Positions 17,603 through 27,103 of a stretch of 64,000 nucleotides of DNA are shown in pieces. The translations under genes and the position numbers were made by a program. The stretch lies in assembly GCA_021781745.1 (NCBI GenBank), contig JAJXWH010000023.1, positions 1 to 64,000 on the forward strand. Reading direction: 5' to 3'. This DNA is from Bacillota bacterium (GTDB lineage Bacteria; Bacillota; Clostridia; Clostridiales; Clostridiaceae). The notes below the pieces were generated by a model. The model was not told the origin of the DNA and ran no database searches. It saw nothing but the letters and a program-made list of their open reading frames with translations. Numbering within the stretch: the stretch's first letter is position 1; the number at the start of each line of letters is the position of its first letter.

Positions 17603-18520
17603 TTATTTTACTTTCATTTCTCCGCCTGAAACAAAACCTAAATCATCTAATACTTTTTTATCTACTTTGTTTGTGCAATAATCGATGAAGTCTTTTGCTA
17701 AACCTGTAGCCTCACCTTTAGTATACATATGACCCCAAGACCAGAACTTATATGAACCATCAATTATGTTTGCTTTTTCAGCAGCAACACCATCAAGCTT
17801 TACTATCTTTATAGCATCTTTTGCTTCTTGTGTGTTCATGTATGCAAGACCTAAATAACTGATTGCACCATCATTTGACTTCATTGCACTTAATACTGAA
17901 CCATTTGCATCTTGAGTTACTCCTAAAGAATCATTTTCTGCTGATTTGTCTCCACCAAGCACTACTGTTGTAAATGTAGCTCTTGTTCCTGAATTAGAAG
18001 GTCTGTGAATTACAAATATTGGCTTATCTGGTCCACCAACTTCTTTCCAATTAGTAACTTTTCCTGAGAATATATCTTTAAGTTGAGCAGAAGTTAAGTT
18101 ATCTACTCCTAAATCTTTGCTTACTGCAACTCCAAAACCTTCAGCACAAACTTTATGATCTACTAATTCTTTTGCTTTAGCTGCATCTAATTTTTCTTCT
18201 GCAAATATATCTGAATTTCCTATATCTACTGTCCCATCAGATACTTGTGTTAAACCGGTACCAGAACCACCTGCTTGAGCACTAATTTGTGCATCTGGAT
18301 TTGCCTTATTATATGTTTCAATTGCTTTTTCCATTAATGGTAATAATGCTGATGAACCACTTAATGTTATAGATCCGCTTACTTTTCCAGTTGATTCAGT
18401 TTTTGCTCCTGAATCTGATTTACCATCATTTTTTGCTGAGTTTCCACAGCCTACCATGGCACTTCCTAAAACTGTTACTAGTAAAGCACCTACTACTAAT
18501 TTTAATGTTCTTTTTTTCAT
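17603..18520 (-). CDS. pstS: Phosphate-binding lipoprotein PstS
   Basis: A 305-residue extracellular phosphate-binding protein tethered as a lipoprotein. The signal peptide ends in the lipobox SAMVGC (cysteine near residue 25), followed by a low-complexity linker and two periplasmic-binding lobes. Phosphate-site loops are visible as LSGSSALLPL, AGGSGTG and RPSNSGTRATF. The start at 18520 is preceded by GGAGGG; upstream in-frame codons are not. It leads the pst operon and lies behind a Pho box. Confidence 0.96.
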   Translation of the reverse strand: MKKRTLKLVVGALLVTVLGSAMVGCGNSAKNDGKSDSGAKTESTGKVSGSITLSGSSALLPLMEKAIETYNKANPDAQISAQAGGSGTGLTQVSDGTVDIGNSDIFAEEKLDAAKAKELVDHKVCAEGFGVAVSKDLGVDNLTSAQLKDIFSGKVTNWKEVGGPDKPIFVIHRPSNSGTRATFTTVVLGGDKSAENDSLGVTQDANGSVLSAMKSNDGAISYLGLAYMNTQEAKDAIKIVKLDGVAAEKANIIDGSYKFWSWGHMYTKGEATGLAKDFIDYCTNKVDKKVLDDLGFVSGGEMKVK

Positions 18521-18590
18521 TATTGTTTCCCTCCACATAATAAATTCGACATTATACAATTTTAAATACTTTTCTCTTTACATGTTCTAT

Positions 18591-18662
18591 AGTATACCCT
18601 TTTAGTTAATCCATTATTAGAGAAATGTTAAGTTATATTAGATATATGTTAAGAAAATTTAA
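18591..18662 (-). promoter_or_regulatory. Pho box and promoter of the pst operon
   Basis: On the minus strand four hexamers occur in the same orientation: TTAAAT (18657-18662), TTAACA (18647-18652), CTAATA (18636-18641) and TTAACA (18626-18631). Their start-to-start steps are 10, 11 and 10 bp, about one helical turn each, as in Bacillus PhoP boxes. A -10-like TATACT lies at 18591-18596 with no good -35, consistent with an activated promoter. PhoB/PhoP binding is inferred. Confidence 0.65.
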
Positions 18663-18783
18663 CATATCCTCGAAAAAACAATTATTTTTTTGCCCTTAAT
18701 ATAATTTTATGTAATATATTCCCTGTATCAATTAGGAATTATGTACTTTTCTTTTTATAATAAGTACCAAAATGTTAATTAGC

Positions 18784-18827
18784 ATGAATAAATAAAGAAC
18801 CACCGTTGGTGATTCTTTATTTATTCA
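18784..18827 (-). terminator. Terminator after phoR
   Basis: A long hairpin pairs AATAAATAAAGAA.CACC with GGTG.TTCTTTATTTATT around a short GTT loop, just after the phoR stop. Its A and T flanks make it effective on either strand. It separates phoBR from the pst operon. Confidence 0.75.
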
Positions 18828-18832
18828 TTTAG

Positions 18833-20551
18833 TTATAAGATATGTTGTATAATTGGAATTTTAACTTCAAAAGTAGTTCCTTCCCCAAGAACACTATCAA
18901 CACTGATTTCTCCATTAAACATTTTGACAATATGCTTTACAATAGCCAAACCAAGTCCAGTTCCGCCTTTTTTCCTAGACTTATCAACCCTATAAAATCT
19001 CTCAAATATTCTTGAAATATCTTCCTTTGGTATACCAATACCGTTATCTTTTACTCTAAGACAATAATACTCTCCATCATTATAACTTAATACTTCGACC
19101 TCACCAGAAGCATCTTTTGAATATTTTATTGCATTCTCTACAAGGTTTAGAACCAATTGATAAAATTTATCCTTATCGCCTAGTATTCGTTTATTGTTAT
19201 TATCAACAAATTTTAATTTAATATTTTTATTAATTGCAATCTTTCTCATAATATTAATAACTTCTTCAATTACTAATCCTGGTTCAAATTCATGCATATC
19301 AGTAACTAAATTACTTTCAATATTAGATAGGACTAAAATATCATTTATAAGTCTTGATAAGCGTTCAGCCTCCTTATCAATGATATCTAGAAATTTTTCT
19401 CTTGTCTCATCATCTTTAACAAATTTTAAAGTTTCAGCAAATCCTTTTATTGAAGTTAATGGAGTCTTCAGTTCATGAGATACATTAGCCACAAATTGGC
19501 TTCTCATTAGTTCCACTCTGTTAATATCTGTCATATCTTGAAAAGTTATAACTTTACCTATTACCTCTACGCCGTCATGCATCTCTGATTTCTTTATTTT
19601 AAAATCTCTTTCAATTGGATGGAGTATTTTAATTTCTTTATCGCTTATTTCATCATCCTGCAAGAATTTATTTATATCATAATCATCAATATAATCAAGT
19701 AAACATTGACCTATAATATTTCTTCTTATTCCAAGTAATGATTCTGCACAAGGATTTATTGAAATTACCAAATCATGATTATCTATAGCTATAACTCCGC
19801 TTTCCATACTTTTCAAAATTGATACTATCTTATTTTGTTTATCTATAACTTCCCGAATTTTCATTTGTAATTGTTCTGCCATATTATTAAAACTATTTCC
19901 TAAAGTGCCTAATTCATCATCAGTATTAATATTAGCTCTTATTTCATAATCTCCATGAGTCATTTTTAATGTAACACTTTCCAATTCTTTTACCGGATCC
20001 ACTATTTTTTTCACTAATCTTAATGATAAAAATATTGAGAAGGGAATAACTAACGCTAATATTCCTAAGCAATATTTAATATTTTCTCTTTGTAATAAAG
20101 TTAATGTAGTTACACTAACAGAACTTCTGATTACATAATTATTTTTTAATCTTGTAGCATAATAGATTAAATTAGCTTTAATTGTAGCACTGTATCTTTT
20201 TGAAGATCCTTCTCCTGTTTCCAATGCCTGCTTTACTTCTTCTCTATCTTTGTGATTCTCGGTACTTAATTGTTCATTATCATATATAACTACACCATTG
20301 TTATCTATAAGCGTAAATCTAACGTCAACACCATTTATTTTAATATTATCTAATGCCCGTAATGGCGCATAGTCATTTTGACTAATATCCGTGACCGCAT
20401 TAATTTCTTCAAGTAAATAGTTTAAATTCCTAAGTTCTTCCTTTGTATTTTTAATTTGCTCCATATTTATTAATAACAAAAAGGAAGAAGCTACAATTAA
20501 TATTGCAAATAAAACTGTTATCATAACTGAAGTAATTATTTTCTTTTTCAT
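18833..20551 (-). CDS. phoR: Phosphate-responsive sensor histidine kinase PhoR
   Basis: A 572-residue membrane kinase. Helices at about 8-28 and 158-178 enclose an extracytoplasmic sensor region; HAMP is about 180-232 and PAS about 240-340. HisKA carries the phosphorylated histidine near residue 359 (VSHELKTPLTSIKG), and the ATPase domain has NLVENAIKYS, DNGIGIP and GTGLGLAIV. It starts 2 bp after the phoB stop. Domain order and neighbours fit PhoR, which phosphorylates PhoB when phosphate is scarce. Confidence 0.93.
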   Translation of the reverse strand: MKKKIITSVMITVLFAILIVASSFLLLINMEQIKNTKEELRNLNYLLEEINAVTDISQNDYAPLRALDNIKINGVDVRFTLIDNNGVVIYDNEQLSTENHKDREEVKQALETGEGSSKRYSATIKANLIYYATRLKNNYVIRSSVSVTTLTLLQRENIKYCLGILALVIPFSIFLSLRLVKKIVDPVKELESVTLKMTHGDYEIRANINTDDELGTLGNSFNNMAEQLQMKIREVIDKQNKIVSILKSMESGVIAIDNHDLVISINPCAESLLGIRRNIIGQCLLDYIDDYDINKFLQDDEISDKEIKILHPIERDFKIKKSEMHDGVEVIGKVITFQDMTDINRVELMRSQFVANVSHELKTPLTSIKGFAETLKFVKDDETREKFLDIIDKEAERLSRLINDILVLSNIESNLVTDMHEFEPGLVIEEVINIMRKIAINKNIKLKFVDNNNKRILGDKDKFYQLVLNLVENAIKYSKDASGEVEVLSYNDGEYYCLRVKDNGIGIPKEDISRIFERFYRVDKSRKKGGTGLGLAIVKHIVKMFNGEISVDSVLGEGTTFEVKIPIIQHIL

Positions 20552-20553
20552 TG

Positions 20554-21255
20554 CTATTCTGCCGGGTTAAATCTATACCCCACTCCTCTTATAGTTTCAA
20601 TAAATCTAGGATTTTTATCATCTTCTTCTATCTTCTTTCTAAGATATCTTATATGAACATCTACAGTTCTTGTTTCACCTATATATTCATAACCCCAAAT
20701 CTTGTCCAATAAAGTTTCCCTTTTAAGAATTTTACCTTTATTTTTTATCAATATTTGTAATAATTCAAATTCTTTTAATGTTAAATCTATCTTCTTTTCA
20801 TTAACATATACTTCATGTCTTTCAAAATCAACCTTAAGATTTTGTGAACTATAGCCATCTTCTTCTATCTCGCCAAATGAATTTGATCTCCTTAAAACAG
20901 CCTTTACACGTGCTAATAATTCTCTAATTGAAAATGGTTTTGTTATATAATCATCAGCACCAAGTTCTAAACCAAGTATTTTATCTAATTCTTCTCCCTT
21001 TGCCGTCAACATTATTATTGAAGTCTTTTTCATTTCGTTATCTCTTTTTATTTCTTTACATACATCAAACCCATCTATTCCAGGTAACATTAAATCAAGT
21101 AATAATAAGTTTGGTTTTTCTGCCTTTGCTATTTTTACTGCATCTATACCATTATTTGCGGTAAAAATGTCATACCCAGCATTAAGTAAATTGAATTTTA
21201 GTAATTCAACTATATGTTCCTCATCATCAACTATTAATATTTTCTCTTTAGCCAT
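20554..21255 (-). CDS. phoB: Phosphate regulon response regulator PhoB/PhoP
   Basis: A 233-residue OmpR-family regulator. The receiver domain (1-120) has the acidic pocket VDDEEH, phospho-acceptor aspartate in LLLLDLMLPG and lysine in DYITKPFS. The C-terminal winged helix (about 135-230) contains TLKEFELLQ and TRTVDVHIRYLRKKI. Upstream in-frame codons exist, but AGGGGG lies 9 nt before the ATG at 21255. It begins 14 bp before the end of pgeF on the map and is probably co-transcribed with it and with phoR. Confidence 0.94.
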   Translation of the reverse strand: MAKEKILIVDDEEHIVELLKFNLLNAGYDIFTANNGIDAVKIAKAEKPNLLLLDLMLPGIDGFDVCKEIKRDNEMKKTSIIMLTAKGEELDKILGLELGADDYITKPFSIRELLARVKAVLRRSNSFGEIEEDGYSSQNLKVDFERHEVYVNEKKIDLTLKEFELLQILIKNKGKILKRETLLDKIWGYEYIGETRTVDVHIRYLRKKIEEDDKNPRFIETIRGVGYRFNPAE

Positions 21256-21268
21256 ACTGCTTTTCCCC

Positions 21269-22009
21269 CTAATGTAAAATAATAAATGAAAACATTCTAC
21301 CATAAGAGCCATTTGACTTCCTATATGAATGTAATTTAATATCATTGCTACAATACGTACACAAGTTTATACAATTAATATTTTCATCCTGAACTCCAGC
21401 TGATTTTAGATCTTCTATAATACAGGCCTCTAAATTAAGATTACTTCCATTAAAAAGTTCTTCCTTGCATATTTTATTTTTCTTTTCTAGAAATTTTAAT
21501 TTTAATTCTTCTGAAATTTCATAACAACATTTTCTAATATGAGGCCCTATGTAAGCCTTTATATCAGCTGCATTTATATTAAATTCATTTTTCATTCTTT
21601 CTATTGTTTTTAATGTAATAGATTCATAAGTTCCTCTCCAGCCACTATGAATTGCTGCAATTACTTCATTCTTTTCATCAATTAATATAATTGGCACACA
21701 GTCAGCTGTAAAAACTCCTATAATAGTATTCTTTTCATTTGTTATCAGTGCATCTCCTTCTTGGTCCTTAACATTTGCATCATCGCATGTGTATTTCAGT
21801 ACTTTATCGCTATGAATCTGTTTAAGGTATATTATATCAACAGCATTAAATTCTTCCTTTAACGAATCAATCTCCTTTACACCCTCTTCAGTACCCCTAT
21901 TAAAACTTCTTCCTTTTTCTGCATTTGTAAATACAACTTTAAACTTCTGATTCTCAATTATAAGAAAGTCATCTCTTTTATTCAATGACCTATAATTTAA
22001 TTTATTCAC
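21269..22009 (-). CDS. pgeF: Laccase-domain purine nucleoside phosphorylase/polyphenol oxidase
   Basis: A 246-residue member of the YfiH/PgeF (multicopper-like laccase domain) family. These cytoplasmic enzymes act on purine nucleosides and on misincorporated peptidoglycan precursors in other bacteria. The metal-site motifs are KQIHSDKV, TADCVPIIL, AIHSGWRGTYE and GPHIRKCCYE. The start is GTG at 22009 with GGAGG upstream. It lies between nrdR and phoB and seems to lead the transcript into phoBR. Confidence 0.88.
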   Translation of the reverse strand: MNKLNYRSLNKRDDFLIIENQKFKVVFTNAEKGRSFNRGTEEGVKEIDSLKEEFNAVDIIYLKQIHSDKVLKYTCDDANVKDQEGDALITNEKNTIIGVFTADCVPIILIDEKNEVIAAIHSGWRGTYESITLKTIERMKNEFNINAADIKAYIGPHIRKCCYEISEELKLKFLEKKNKICKEELFNGSNLNLEACIIEDLKSAGVQDENINCINLCTYCSNDIKLHSYRKSNGSYGRMFSFIILH

Positions 22010-22312
22010 CTTAATCCTCCATAAAATTCATAATTTATAAAACTTCCATAATCATAATATATATTATTTTTACTCAATTATCTACAAATACATTTAATTC
22101 TGTTTTTTTCACATAACTTAATCTTAACATTCTCTTTATCAGTTATCAGCTTTCTTAACCAAGGTTTAACTTACATATAACATTTTCACCATATAAGAAA
22201 TCTAATGCAAAAAAACTCGCTTATAAACTATGTCTTAGTTGAATGTATATCTTAAATGTTTATGTCTTCTTCTTTAAAAATCATAGATATAACTAATTTT
22301 GATAATCATAAA

Positions 22313-22339
22313 AAGGATATTGAATTTTTCAACATCCTT
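22313..22339 (-). terminator. Terminator after nrdR
   Basis: AAGGATATTGAA (22313-22324) pairs with TTCAACATCCTT (22328-22339) with one mismatch, followed on the minus strand by TTTTTATG. The remaining sequence to 22009 is A+T-rich, with no ORF and no clear promoter for pgeF. Confidence 0.7.
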
Positions 22340-22350
22340 AAATTACGTAA

Positions 22351-22800
22351 TTATGTCACAAGATTTTTTATTTCCTCTAAAAAAGTATTAATATCCTTAA
22401 ACTGTCTATATACCGATGCGAATCTTACATATGATATTTCATCTAATTCCTTTAACCTTGCCATAACCATTTCCCCAATATCCTTGGACGGTATCTCTGT
22501 AAGCATACTATTAGATATTGTTTTTTCTATATCATTAGCTATTTCTTCAATTTGCTTTCTAGATATAGGCCTTTTTTGGCATGCAATGATCAAACCTGTT
22601 ATAATCTTTTCTTTATTAAAATTTTCTCTAGTCAAGTCTTTTTTAATTACTAAAATAGGAAAATCCTCTATTTTTTCATATGTAGTATAGCGTTTAGTAC
22701 ATTTTAAGCATTCTCTTCTTCTTCTAATTGTTGTGTTATCATCTGTTGACCTGGAATCAACAACCTTACTTTCTTCAAATCCGCAAAATGGACATTTCAT
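22351..22800 (-). CDS. nrdR: Transcriptional repressor NrdR
   Basis: A 149-residue regulator of ribonucleotide reductase genes. It has an N-terminal zinc ribbon (CPFCGFEESKVVDSR, then CLKCTKRYTTYE, residues 3-45) and an ATP-cone domain. The ATG at 22800 is preceded by AGAGGTG at 9 nt; the ORF upstream of it has no ribosome binding site. No nrd gene is nearby, which is normal. It follows ylmC in the sporulation block. Confidence 0.96.
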   Translation of the reverse strand: MKCPFCGFEESKVVDSRSTDDNTTIRRRRECLKCTKRYTTYEKIEDFPILVIKKDLTRENFNKEKIITGLIIACQKRPISRKQIEEIANDIEKTISNSMLTEIPSKDIGEMVMARLKELDEISYVRFASVYRQFKDINTFLEEIKNLVT

Positions 22801-22871
22801 ACTTTCATTCACCTCTTTGCTTTCGTGTATCAAAATCTTATACTAATTATACATATTTTTTAGGAATATAG

Positions 22872-23135
22872 CTATATATTGTTTTCAGTTACTTTTTCTT
22901 TTGCTTTTACCAAAATAACATCAGTACCTATTTTAACTATATCCTTCCATAAGATTTCTTTTTCATCTTCCTTAGCAAACCATGATTTTATTTCTCCAGG
23001 TAATATTAACGAAACTATTTTATTATCATCGCAATTTATTTTAAAATCCTTTATAAATCCTATTTTTGTTCCTGTTAATATATCAATTACTTCCATATTC
23101 CTCATGGCATTTAGTGAATGTAGTTCAAGTTCCAT
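22872..23135 (-). CDS. YlmC/YmxH-family PRC-barrel sporulation protein
   Basis: An 87-residue single PRC-barrel protein (MELELHSLNAMRNMEVIDIL, GTKIGFIKDFKI, WKDIVKIGTDVILV). Small members of this family are widespread in spore formers and usually sit beside sigG, as here. GGGGG is spaced for the ATG at 23135. Molecular function is not established. Confidence 0.87.
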   Translation of the reverse strand: MELELHSLNAMRNMEVIDILTGTKIGFIKDFKINCDDNKIVSLILPGEIKSWFAKEDEKEILWKDIVKIGTDVILVKAKEKVTENNI

Positions 23136-23171
23136 AATTATCCCCCACAATATAATATTATTTTATAACCT

Positions 23172-23945
23172 CTACACATGTTTCCTCATGTGTTTTAAAG
23201 CTGTTTTTTCCAATCTTGAAACTTGTGCTTGTGAAATTCCTATTTCATCTGCAACTTCCATTTGAGTTCTTCCATTAAAAAACCTTAAATTTAATATTAG
23301 TTTTTCTCTATCAGTAAGCTTTTTCATTGCCTCTTTAATAGAAATATTTTCTAACCAATGCTCATCTGTGTTTTTTGAATCACTTATTTGATCCATTACA
23401 TATATGGCATCTCCTCCATCATGGTAAATAGGTTCAAATAATGATACTGGGTCTTGTATCGCATCTAAAGCAAATACTACCTCTTCTCTTGGTAATTCAA
23501 GTTCCTTAGCTATTTGAGAAATTGTAGGTTCCTTATTATTATCTTTTATAAATTTTTCTCTCATTATTAAAGCTTTATAAGCAATATCTCTTAATGACCT
23601 GCTTACCCTGATAGAATTATTATCTCTTAGGTATCTTCTTATTTCCCCAATTATCATTGGAACTGCATAAGTTGAAAATTTAACATTTTGAGATAAATCA
23701 AAATTATCTATAGATTTCATTAGACCTATACAGCCAACTTGAAATAAATCGTCTATATTTTCTCCTCTATTGTTAAATCTTTGAATTACACTAAGTACTA
23801 ATCTCAAATTTCCCTTTATAAAAGTTTCTCTTGCACTTTTATCGCCAGCTTTCATCTGTAGAAAAAGCTGTTTCTTCTCTTTTTCTTTAAGTATAGGGAG
23901 TTTTGAAGTATTAACGCCACATATTTCTACTTTGTTAATTATCAC
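23172..23945 (-). CDS. sigG: Late forespore sigma factor G
   Basis: A 257-residue sigma-70-family factor of the SigF/SigG type. Region 2 contains DDLFQVGCIGLMKSIDNFD and KFSTYAVPMIIGEIRRYLRD, and the region 4 helix-turn-helix is GRTQMEVADEIGISQAQVSR. The N-terminus MIINKVEICGVNTSKLPIL is characteristic of SigG. Start is GTG with AAGGGGTG upstream. A close match to a forespore promoter lies at 23987-24016. Order spoIIGA-sigE-sigG is as expected. Confidence 0.96.
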   Translation of the reverse strand: MIINKVEICGVNTSKLPILKEKEKKQLFLQMKAGDKSARETFIKGNLRLVLSVIQRFNNRGENIDDLFQVGCIGLMKSIDNFDLSQNVKFSTYAVPMIIGEIRRYLRDNNSIRVSRSLRDIAYKALIMREKFIKDNNKEPTISQIAKELELPREEVVFALDAIQDPVSLFEPIYHDGGDAIYVMDQISDSKNTDEHWLENISIKEAMKKLTDREKLILNLRFFNGRTQMEVADEIGISQAQVSRLEKTALKHMRKHV

Positions 23946-23986
23946 AAGTATTCACCCCTTCGAAAGTAATAATCCATTGCATTAAA

Positions 23987-24016
23987 CATTATCTCCGATA
24001 GGCAATACTTTTATAC
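23987..24016 (-). promoter_or_regulatory. Sigma F/G-type forespore promoter of sigG
   Basis: On the minus strand GTATA (24012-24016), a 15-bp spacer and GGAGATAATG (23987-23996) fit the Bacillus sigma-F consensus GYATA-N15-GGNRANAHTT at all but the last position. It lies 40-70 bp before the sigG start. Established consensus, inferred function here. Confidence 0.6.
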
Positions 24017-24027
24017 TTAAAGACAAG

Positions 24028-24735
24028 CTAAATCATTCTACTTATTTCTTTTTTCAATCTCTTAATTATTTTCTTTTCTAATCTAGAAATATAAGATTGA
24101 GAGATACCAAGCATATCAGCAACTTCTTTTTGTGTCTTTTCTCTTGTCCCATTTAGCCCAAATCTAAGGCGTACAATTTCCTTTTCCCTCTCATTTAAGC
24201 TTCTAAGTGCCATAATTAGTAACTGTTTATCAACTTCATCTTCTATTAAATTATACACAGTATCGTTTTCAGTTCCTAAGATATCAGATAATAAAAGTTC
24301 ATTCCCATCCCAATCGATATTTAAAGGTTCATAAAATGAAATTTCAGCTTTTATTTTACTATTTCTTCTTAGATACATTAGTATCTCATTTTCTATACAT
24401 CTTGATGCATATGTTGCCAGCTTTATCTTTTTTTCAGGATTAAAAGTATTTACAGCTTTTATTAAGCCTATAGTCCCAACGGATATCAGATCTTCAACAT
24501 AAACACCTGTATTTTCAAATTTTCTTGCTATATAAACAACTAATCTTAAATTTCTTTCAATTAATATACTTCTTATATTCTCATCACCATCATTTAGTTT
24601 ATTCACTAATTCTTCTTCTTCATCCTTAGATAATGGTGGTGGCAGAGCATCATTTCCGCCAACATAATATAATTTTTTTCTGAACAACTTAAATTTACAT
24701 ATTAATTTATTAAACAGCAGAATTAACTTTTCCAT
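24028..24735 (-). CDS. sigE: Pro-sigma E, mother-cell sigma factor
   Basis: A 235-residue sigma factor. Residues 1-27 form the amphipathic pro-sequence removed by SpoIIGA, with cleavage expected near KKLYYVGG. Region 2 reads [19 protein letters not shown] and [15 protein letters not shown]; region 4 ends [19 protein letters not shown]. The start at 24735 is 5 codons inside the longest ORF because GAGGGGG precedes it. It overlaps the end of spoIIGA by 26 bp, so the protease and its substrate are translationally coupled. Confidence 0.97.
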   Translation of the reverse strand: MEKLILLFNKLICKFKLFRKKLYYVGGNDALPPPLSKDEEEELVNKLNDGDENIRSILIERNLRLVVYIARKFENTGVYVEDLISVGTIGLIKAVNTFNPEKKIKLATYASRCIENEILMYLRRNSKIKAEISFYEPLNIDWDGNELLLSDILGTENDTVYNLIEDEVDKQLLIMALRSLNEREKEIVRLRFGLNGTREKTQKEVADMLGISQSYISRLEKKIIKRLKKEISRMI

Positions 24736-25552
24736 AATTATCCCCCTCATACACTACTCCTCTTGATAATAACGCATTAAATTCATGTTCCTTACTTAGT
24801 TTCTCTTTACATGGACATATTATTGCATCTATTTTTCCATATAAACGGTCTTTATTTTTAATTTTTATATCATTAACTCTCATACCTTTAAGATCTCCCC
24901 CATATCCAATTGAACTATAAAGTATATGATATGTGTTTCTCTCATTAAAGTTCATATCACCTATTAAATCTTCCTCAATTAAAATACAGGGGAGATGGGT
25001 AATAGGTTCTCTTAATTCATTTCCAGTGTCTAAAAAACTTTTAACGCCATATTGTTTTCCCTGAAACTCAAACTCGATTTCAAAAATAAAATTGCTAGTA
25101 AATATTTTGTCTTTTAAATAATCAATAACTCTACTAAAAATTATATATATTATCATAAGTCCGAGCATAATATATTTAATAGAGTACTTTTCAATTTTAA
25201 ATGCATTTCCTACTAAGTAGAAATTCTGATTTAATGAGAATAAAAAACATATTCCGCTTAATGCACATGTGATAAGTAAAAATATAACTAATAGTTTAAT
25301 CATATTAAAAACATTTGTCTTTCCATACACTAATCTAAGCATTGCAATTGCTACAATTAATTTGCAAGGTAGAGAAGCCAGTATATTTAATTTGGGAATA
25401 ATTAGAACTAAAGTATATATTCCACCTATAAGACTAGAAATTATTAACGAAATAATTTTACACTTTCTCTTTAAGCTTCTCATAGTTATAGTCAATAAAA
25501 AGAAGTTAACTATAAAATTTTCAAAAATTAAAACGTCAGCATAAATTTCCAT
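24710..25552 (-). CDS. spoIIGA: Pro-sigma E processing protease SpoIIGA
   Basis: A 280-residue membrane-embedded aspartic protease. About five hydrophobic helices fill residues 1-145; the cytosolic protease domain carries the catalytic DTG at residues 175-177 ([13 protein letters not shown]). It cleaves the pro-sequence from sigma E after a forespore signal. A TATAAT at 25583-25588 (minus strand) is a likely -10; the -35 is unclear, and I could not place Spo0A boxes with confidence. Confidence 0.94.
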   Translation of the reverse strand: MEIYADVLIFENFIVNFFLLTITMRSLKRKCKIISLIISSLIGGIYTLVLIIPKLNILASLPCKLIVAIAMLRLVYGKTNVFNMIKLLVIFLLITCALSGICFLFSLNQNFYLVGNAFKIEKYSIKYIMLGLMIIYIIFSRVIDYLKDKIFTSNFIFEIEFEFQGKQYGVKSFLDTGNELREPITHLPCILIEEDLIGDMNFNERNTYHILYSSIGYGGDLKGMRVNDIKIKNKDRLYGKIDAIICPCKEKLSKEHEFNALLSRGVVYEGDNYGKVNSAV

Positions 25553-25843
25553 CTTTGATTTCCTCCAGTCTATCTGGATTTTATTATATACTTGTTTGCT
25601 TCAAAAATTTGTCACAATCACATTAAATAATTTTGTTTTTTTAATTAAACTTTTTACATATATTTACATCTTATTTTTTTGTTTACTTTTTTATAATTAA
25701 AACTAACTCTATGTATAAAAATATATTCTTTTATCTTACATAAAATACCAGAAATAAGTATAACAAAATTTTATCTGATTAATTTCATATTTTATTTTCA
25801 TATTTAATCTTATGTGTATTTACTATCTAAACTAACTTATCAA

Positions 25844-25922
25844 AAAAAAGAATGAAATTTTAAATTCTGATAAAGAAAATATAAATTTTCTATTATTCAG
25901 AAATAAAATTTCATTCTTTTTT
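25844..25922. terminator. Terminator after ftsZ
   Basis: AAAGAATGAAATTT (25847-25860) pairs with its exact complement (25906-25919), with a further inner TTCTGA/TCAGAA stem and T-rich flanks on both strands. It lies 35 bp after the ftsZ stop. The 290 bp between it and spoIIGA are A+T-rich and hold the spoIIGA promoter region only. Confidence 0.75.
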
Positions 25923-25955
25923 ATTATTTAGAAACAATACAATTTAATTTATATG

Positions 25956-27089
25956 TTAATGTCTTTTTTGTCTTCTTAAGAAAACAGGTATATCCAAATC
26001 ATCAGGTTCAAAAGTATTAGAACTTGTTTCTGGTTCTTTTATATCTACAGCCACTTCTGGTTGTTCCTTAACAACTTCTTTCACTTGAGATTTCTTTGGT
26101 TCCTCAACAATATGATTCAAACTAACGCTATTATTTTCACTTTCAAAACCCGTTGCTATAACTGTAATTCTTATTTCTTCACTAAGAGTTTCGTCAATTA
26201 CAGCTCCCACTATTATATTAGCATCAGGGTCTACAGCTTCACGAACTACATCTGCAGCATCATACACTTCCAAAGCTCCAAGATCTGCTCCTCCAGTAAA
26301 GTTTATAATAACATCTGTTGCTCCATCTATTGATGTTTCTAGAAGTGGTGAAGATATTGCTTGTTTAACAGCATCTTGCGTTCTAGTATCTCCTTTACCA
26401 AATCCTACACCCATATGAGCTAACCCTTTATTAAGCATTACTGCCTTAATATCTGCAAAATCAGCGTTAATTACACCTGTTATTGTAATTAAGTCAGAAA
26501 TCGCTTGTACACCTTGTCTTAATACCTCATCAGCTAATTTAAAAGAATCTAATAATGTTGTCTTCTTATCTGCCATGTTTAGTAATCTTTCATTTGGAAT
26601 AATAACTAAAGTATCAACCTTTTCTTTTAATGTTGCTATACCCATTTCAGCATGTCTCATTCTTCTTTTTCCTTCAAAAGGAAATGGTTTAGTAACTACA
26701 CCTACAGTTAATATATCCATAGATTTAGCTATTTCTGCAACAATTGGCGCAGCACCAGTACCTGTTCCGCCACCCATACCAGCGGTAATAAACACCATAT
26801 TTGCACCTTTTATTGAAGCAGTAATTTCTTCTCTGCTCTCTTCAGCTGCCTTTTTTCCTATTTCAGGATTTGCTCCAGCACCTAATCCCTTAGTTAGTTT
26901 TTCTCCAATTTGAATTTTTTGATTTGCATTTGAAAGCATTAAAGCTTGCTTATCTGTATTTATTGCAATAAATTCAACATTTTTTAATCCTTCAACTATC
27001 ATTCTATTTACGGCATTACTTCCACCGCCGCCGCAGCCAATTACTTTTATATTGGTTAATTCCTGCATATCTGTCTCAAAATCTAACAA
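25956..27089 (-). CDS. ftsZ: Cell division protein FtsZ
   Basis: A 377-residue tubulin-like GTPase that assembles the division ring and is also needed for sporulation septation. Features are [17 protein letters not shown] at the N-terminus, the tubulin signature [10 protein letters not shown], the T7 loop [11 protein letters not shown], an acidic linker and the C-terminal peptide [12 protein letters not shown] that binds FtsA-like anchors. It follows the ftsA-like gene by 14 bp. Confidence 0.98.
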   Translation of the reverse strand: MLDFETDMQELTNIKVIGCGGGGSNAVNRMIVEGLKNVEFIAINTDKQALMLSNANQKIQIGEKLTKGLGAGANPEIGKKAAEESREEITASIKGANMVFITAGMGGGTGTGAAPIVAEIAKSMDILTVGVVTKPFPFEGKRRMRHAEMGIATLKEKVDTLVIIPNERLLNMADKKTTLLDSFKLADEVLRQGVQAISDLITITGVINADFADIKAVMLNKGLAHMGVGFGKGDTRTQDAVKQAISSPLLETSIDGATDVIINFTGGADLGALEVYDAADVVREAVDPDANIIVGAVIDETLSEEIRITVIATGFESENNSVSLNHIVEEPKKSQVKEVVKEQPEVAVDIKEPETSSNTFEPDDLDIPVFLRRQKRH

Positions 27090-27103
27090 AACAATTCCTC
27101 CCC

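Noticed and set aside
22080..22200. Pho box before pgeF-phoB
   Set aside because: TTAACA-like hexamers occur but on the strand opposite to the genes and without regular 10-11 bp spacing.
22256..22690. Plus-strand ORF of 144 residues opposite nrdR
   Set aside because: It lies antisense to the clearly recognised NrdR gene and its terminator, and resembles no protein family.
25583..25620. Spo0A boxes before spoIIGA
   Set aside because: A TATAAT is present, but no sequence close to the TGTCGAA box was found; expected from Bacillus, not shown here.
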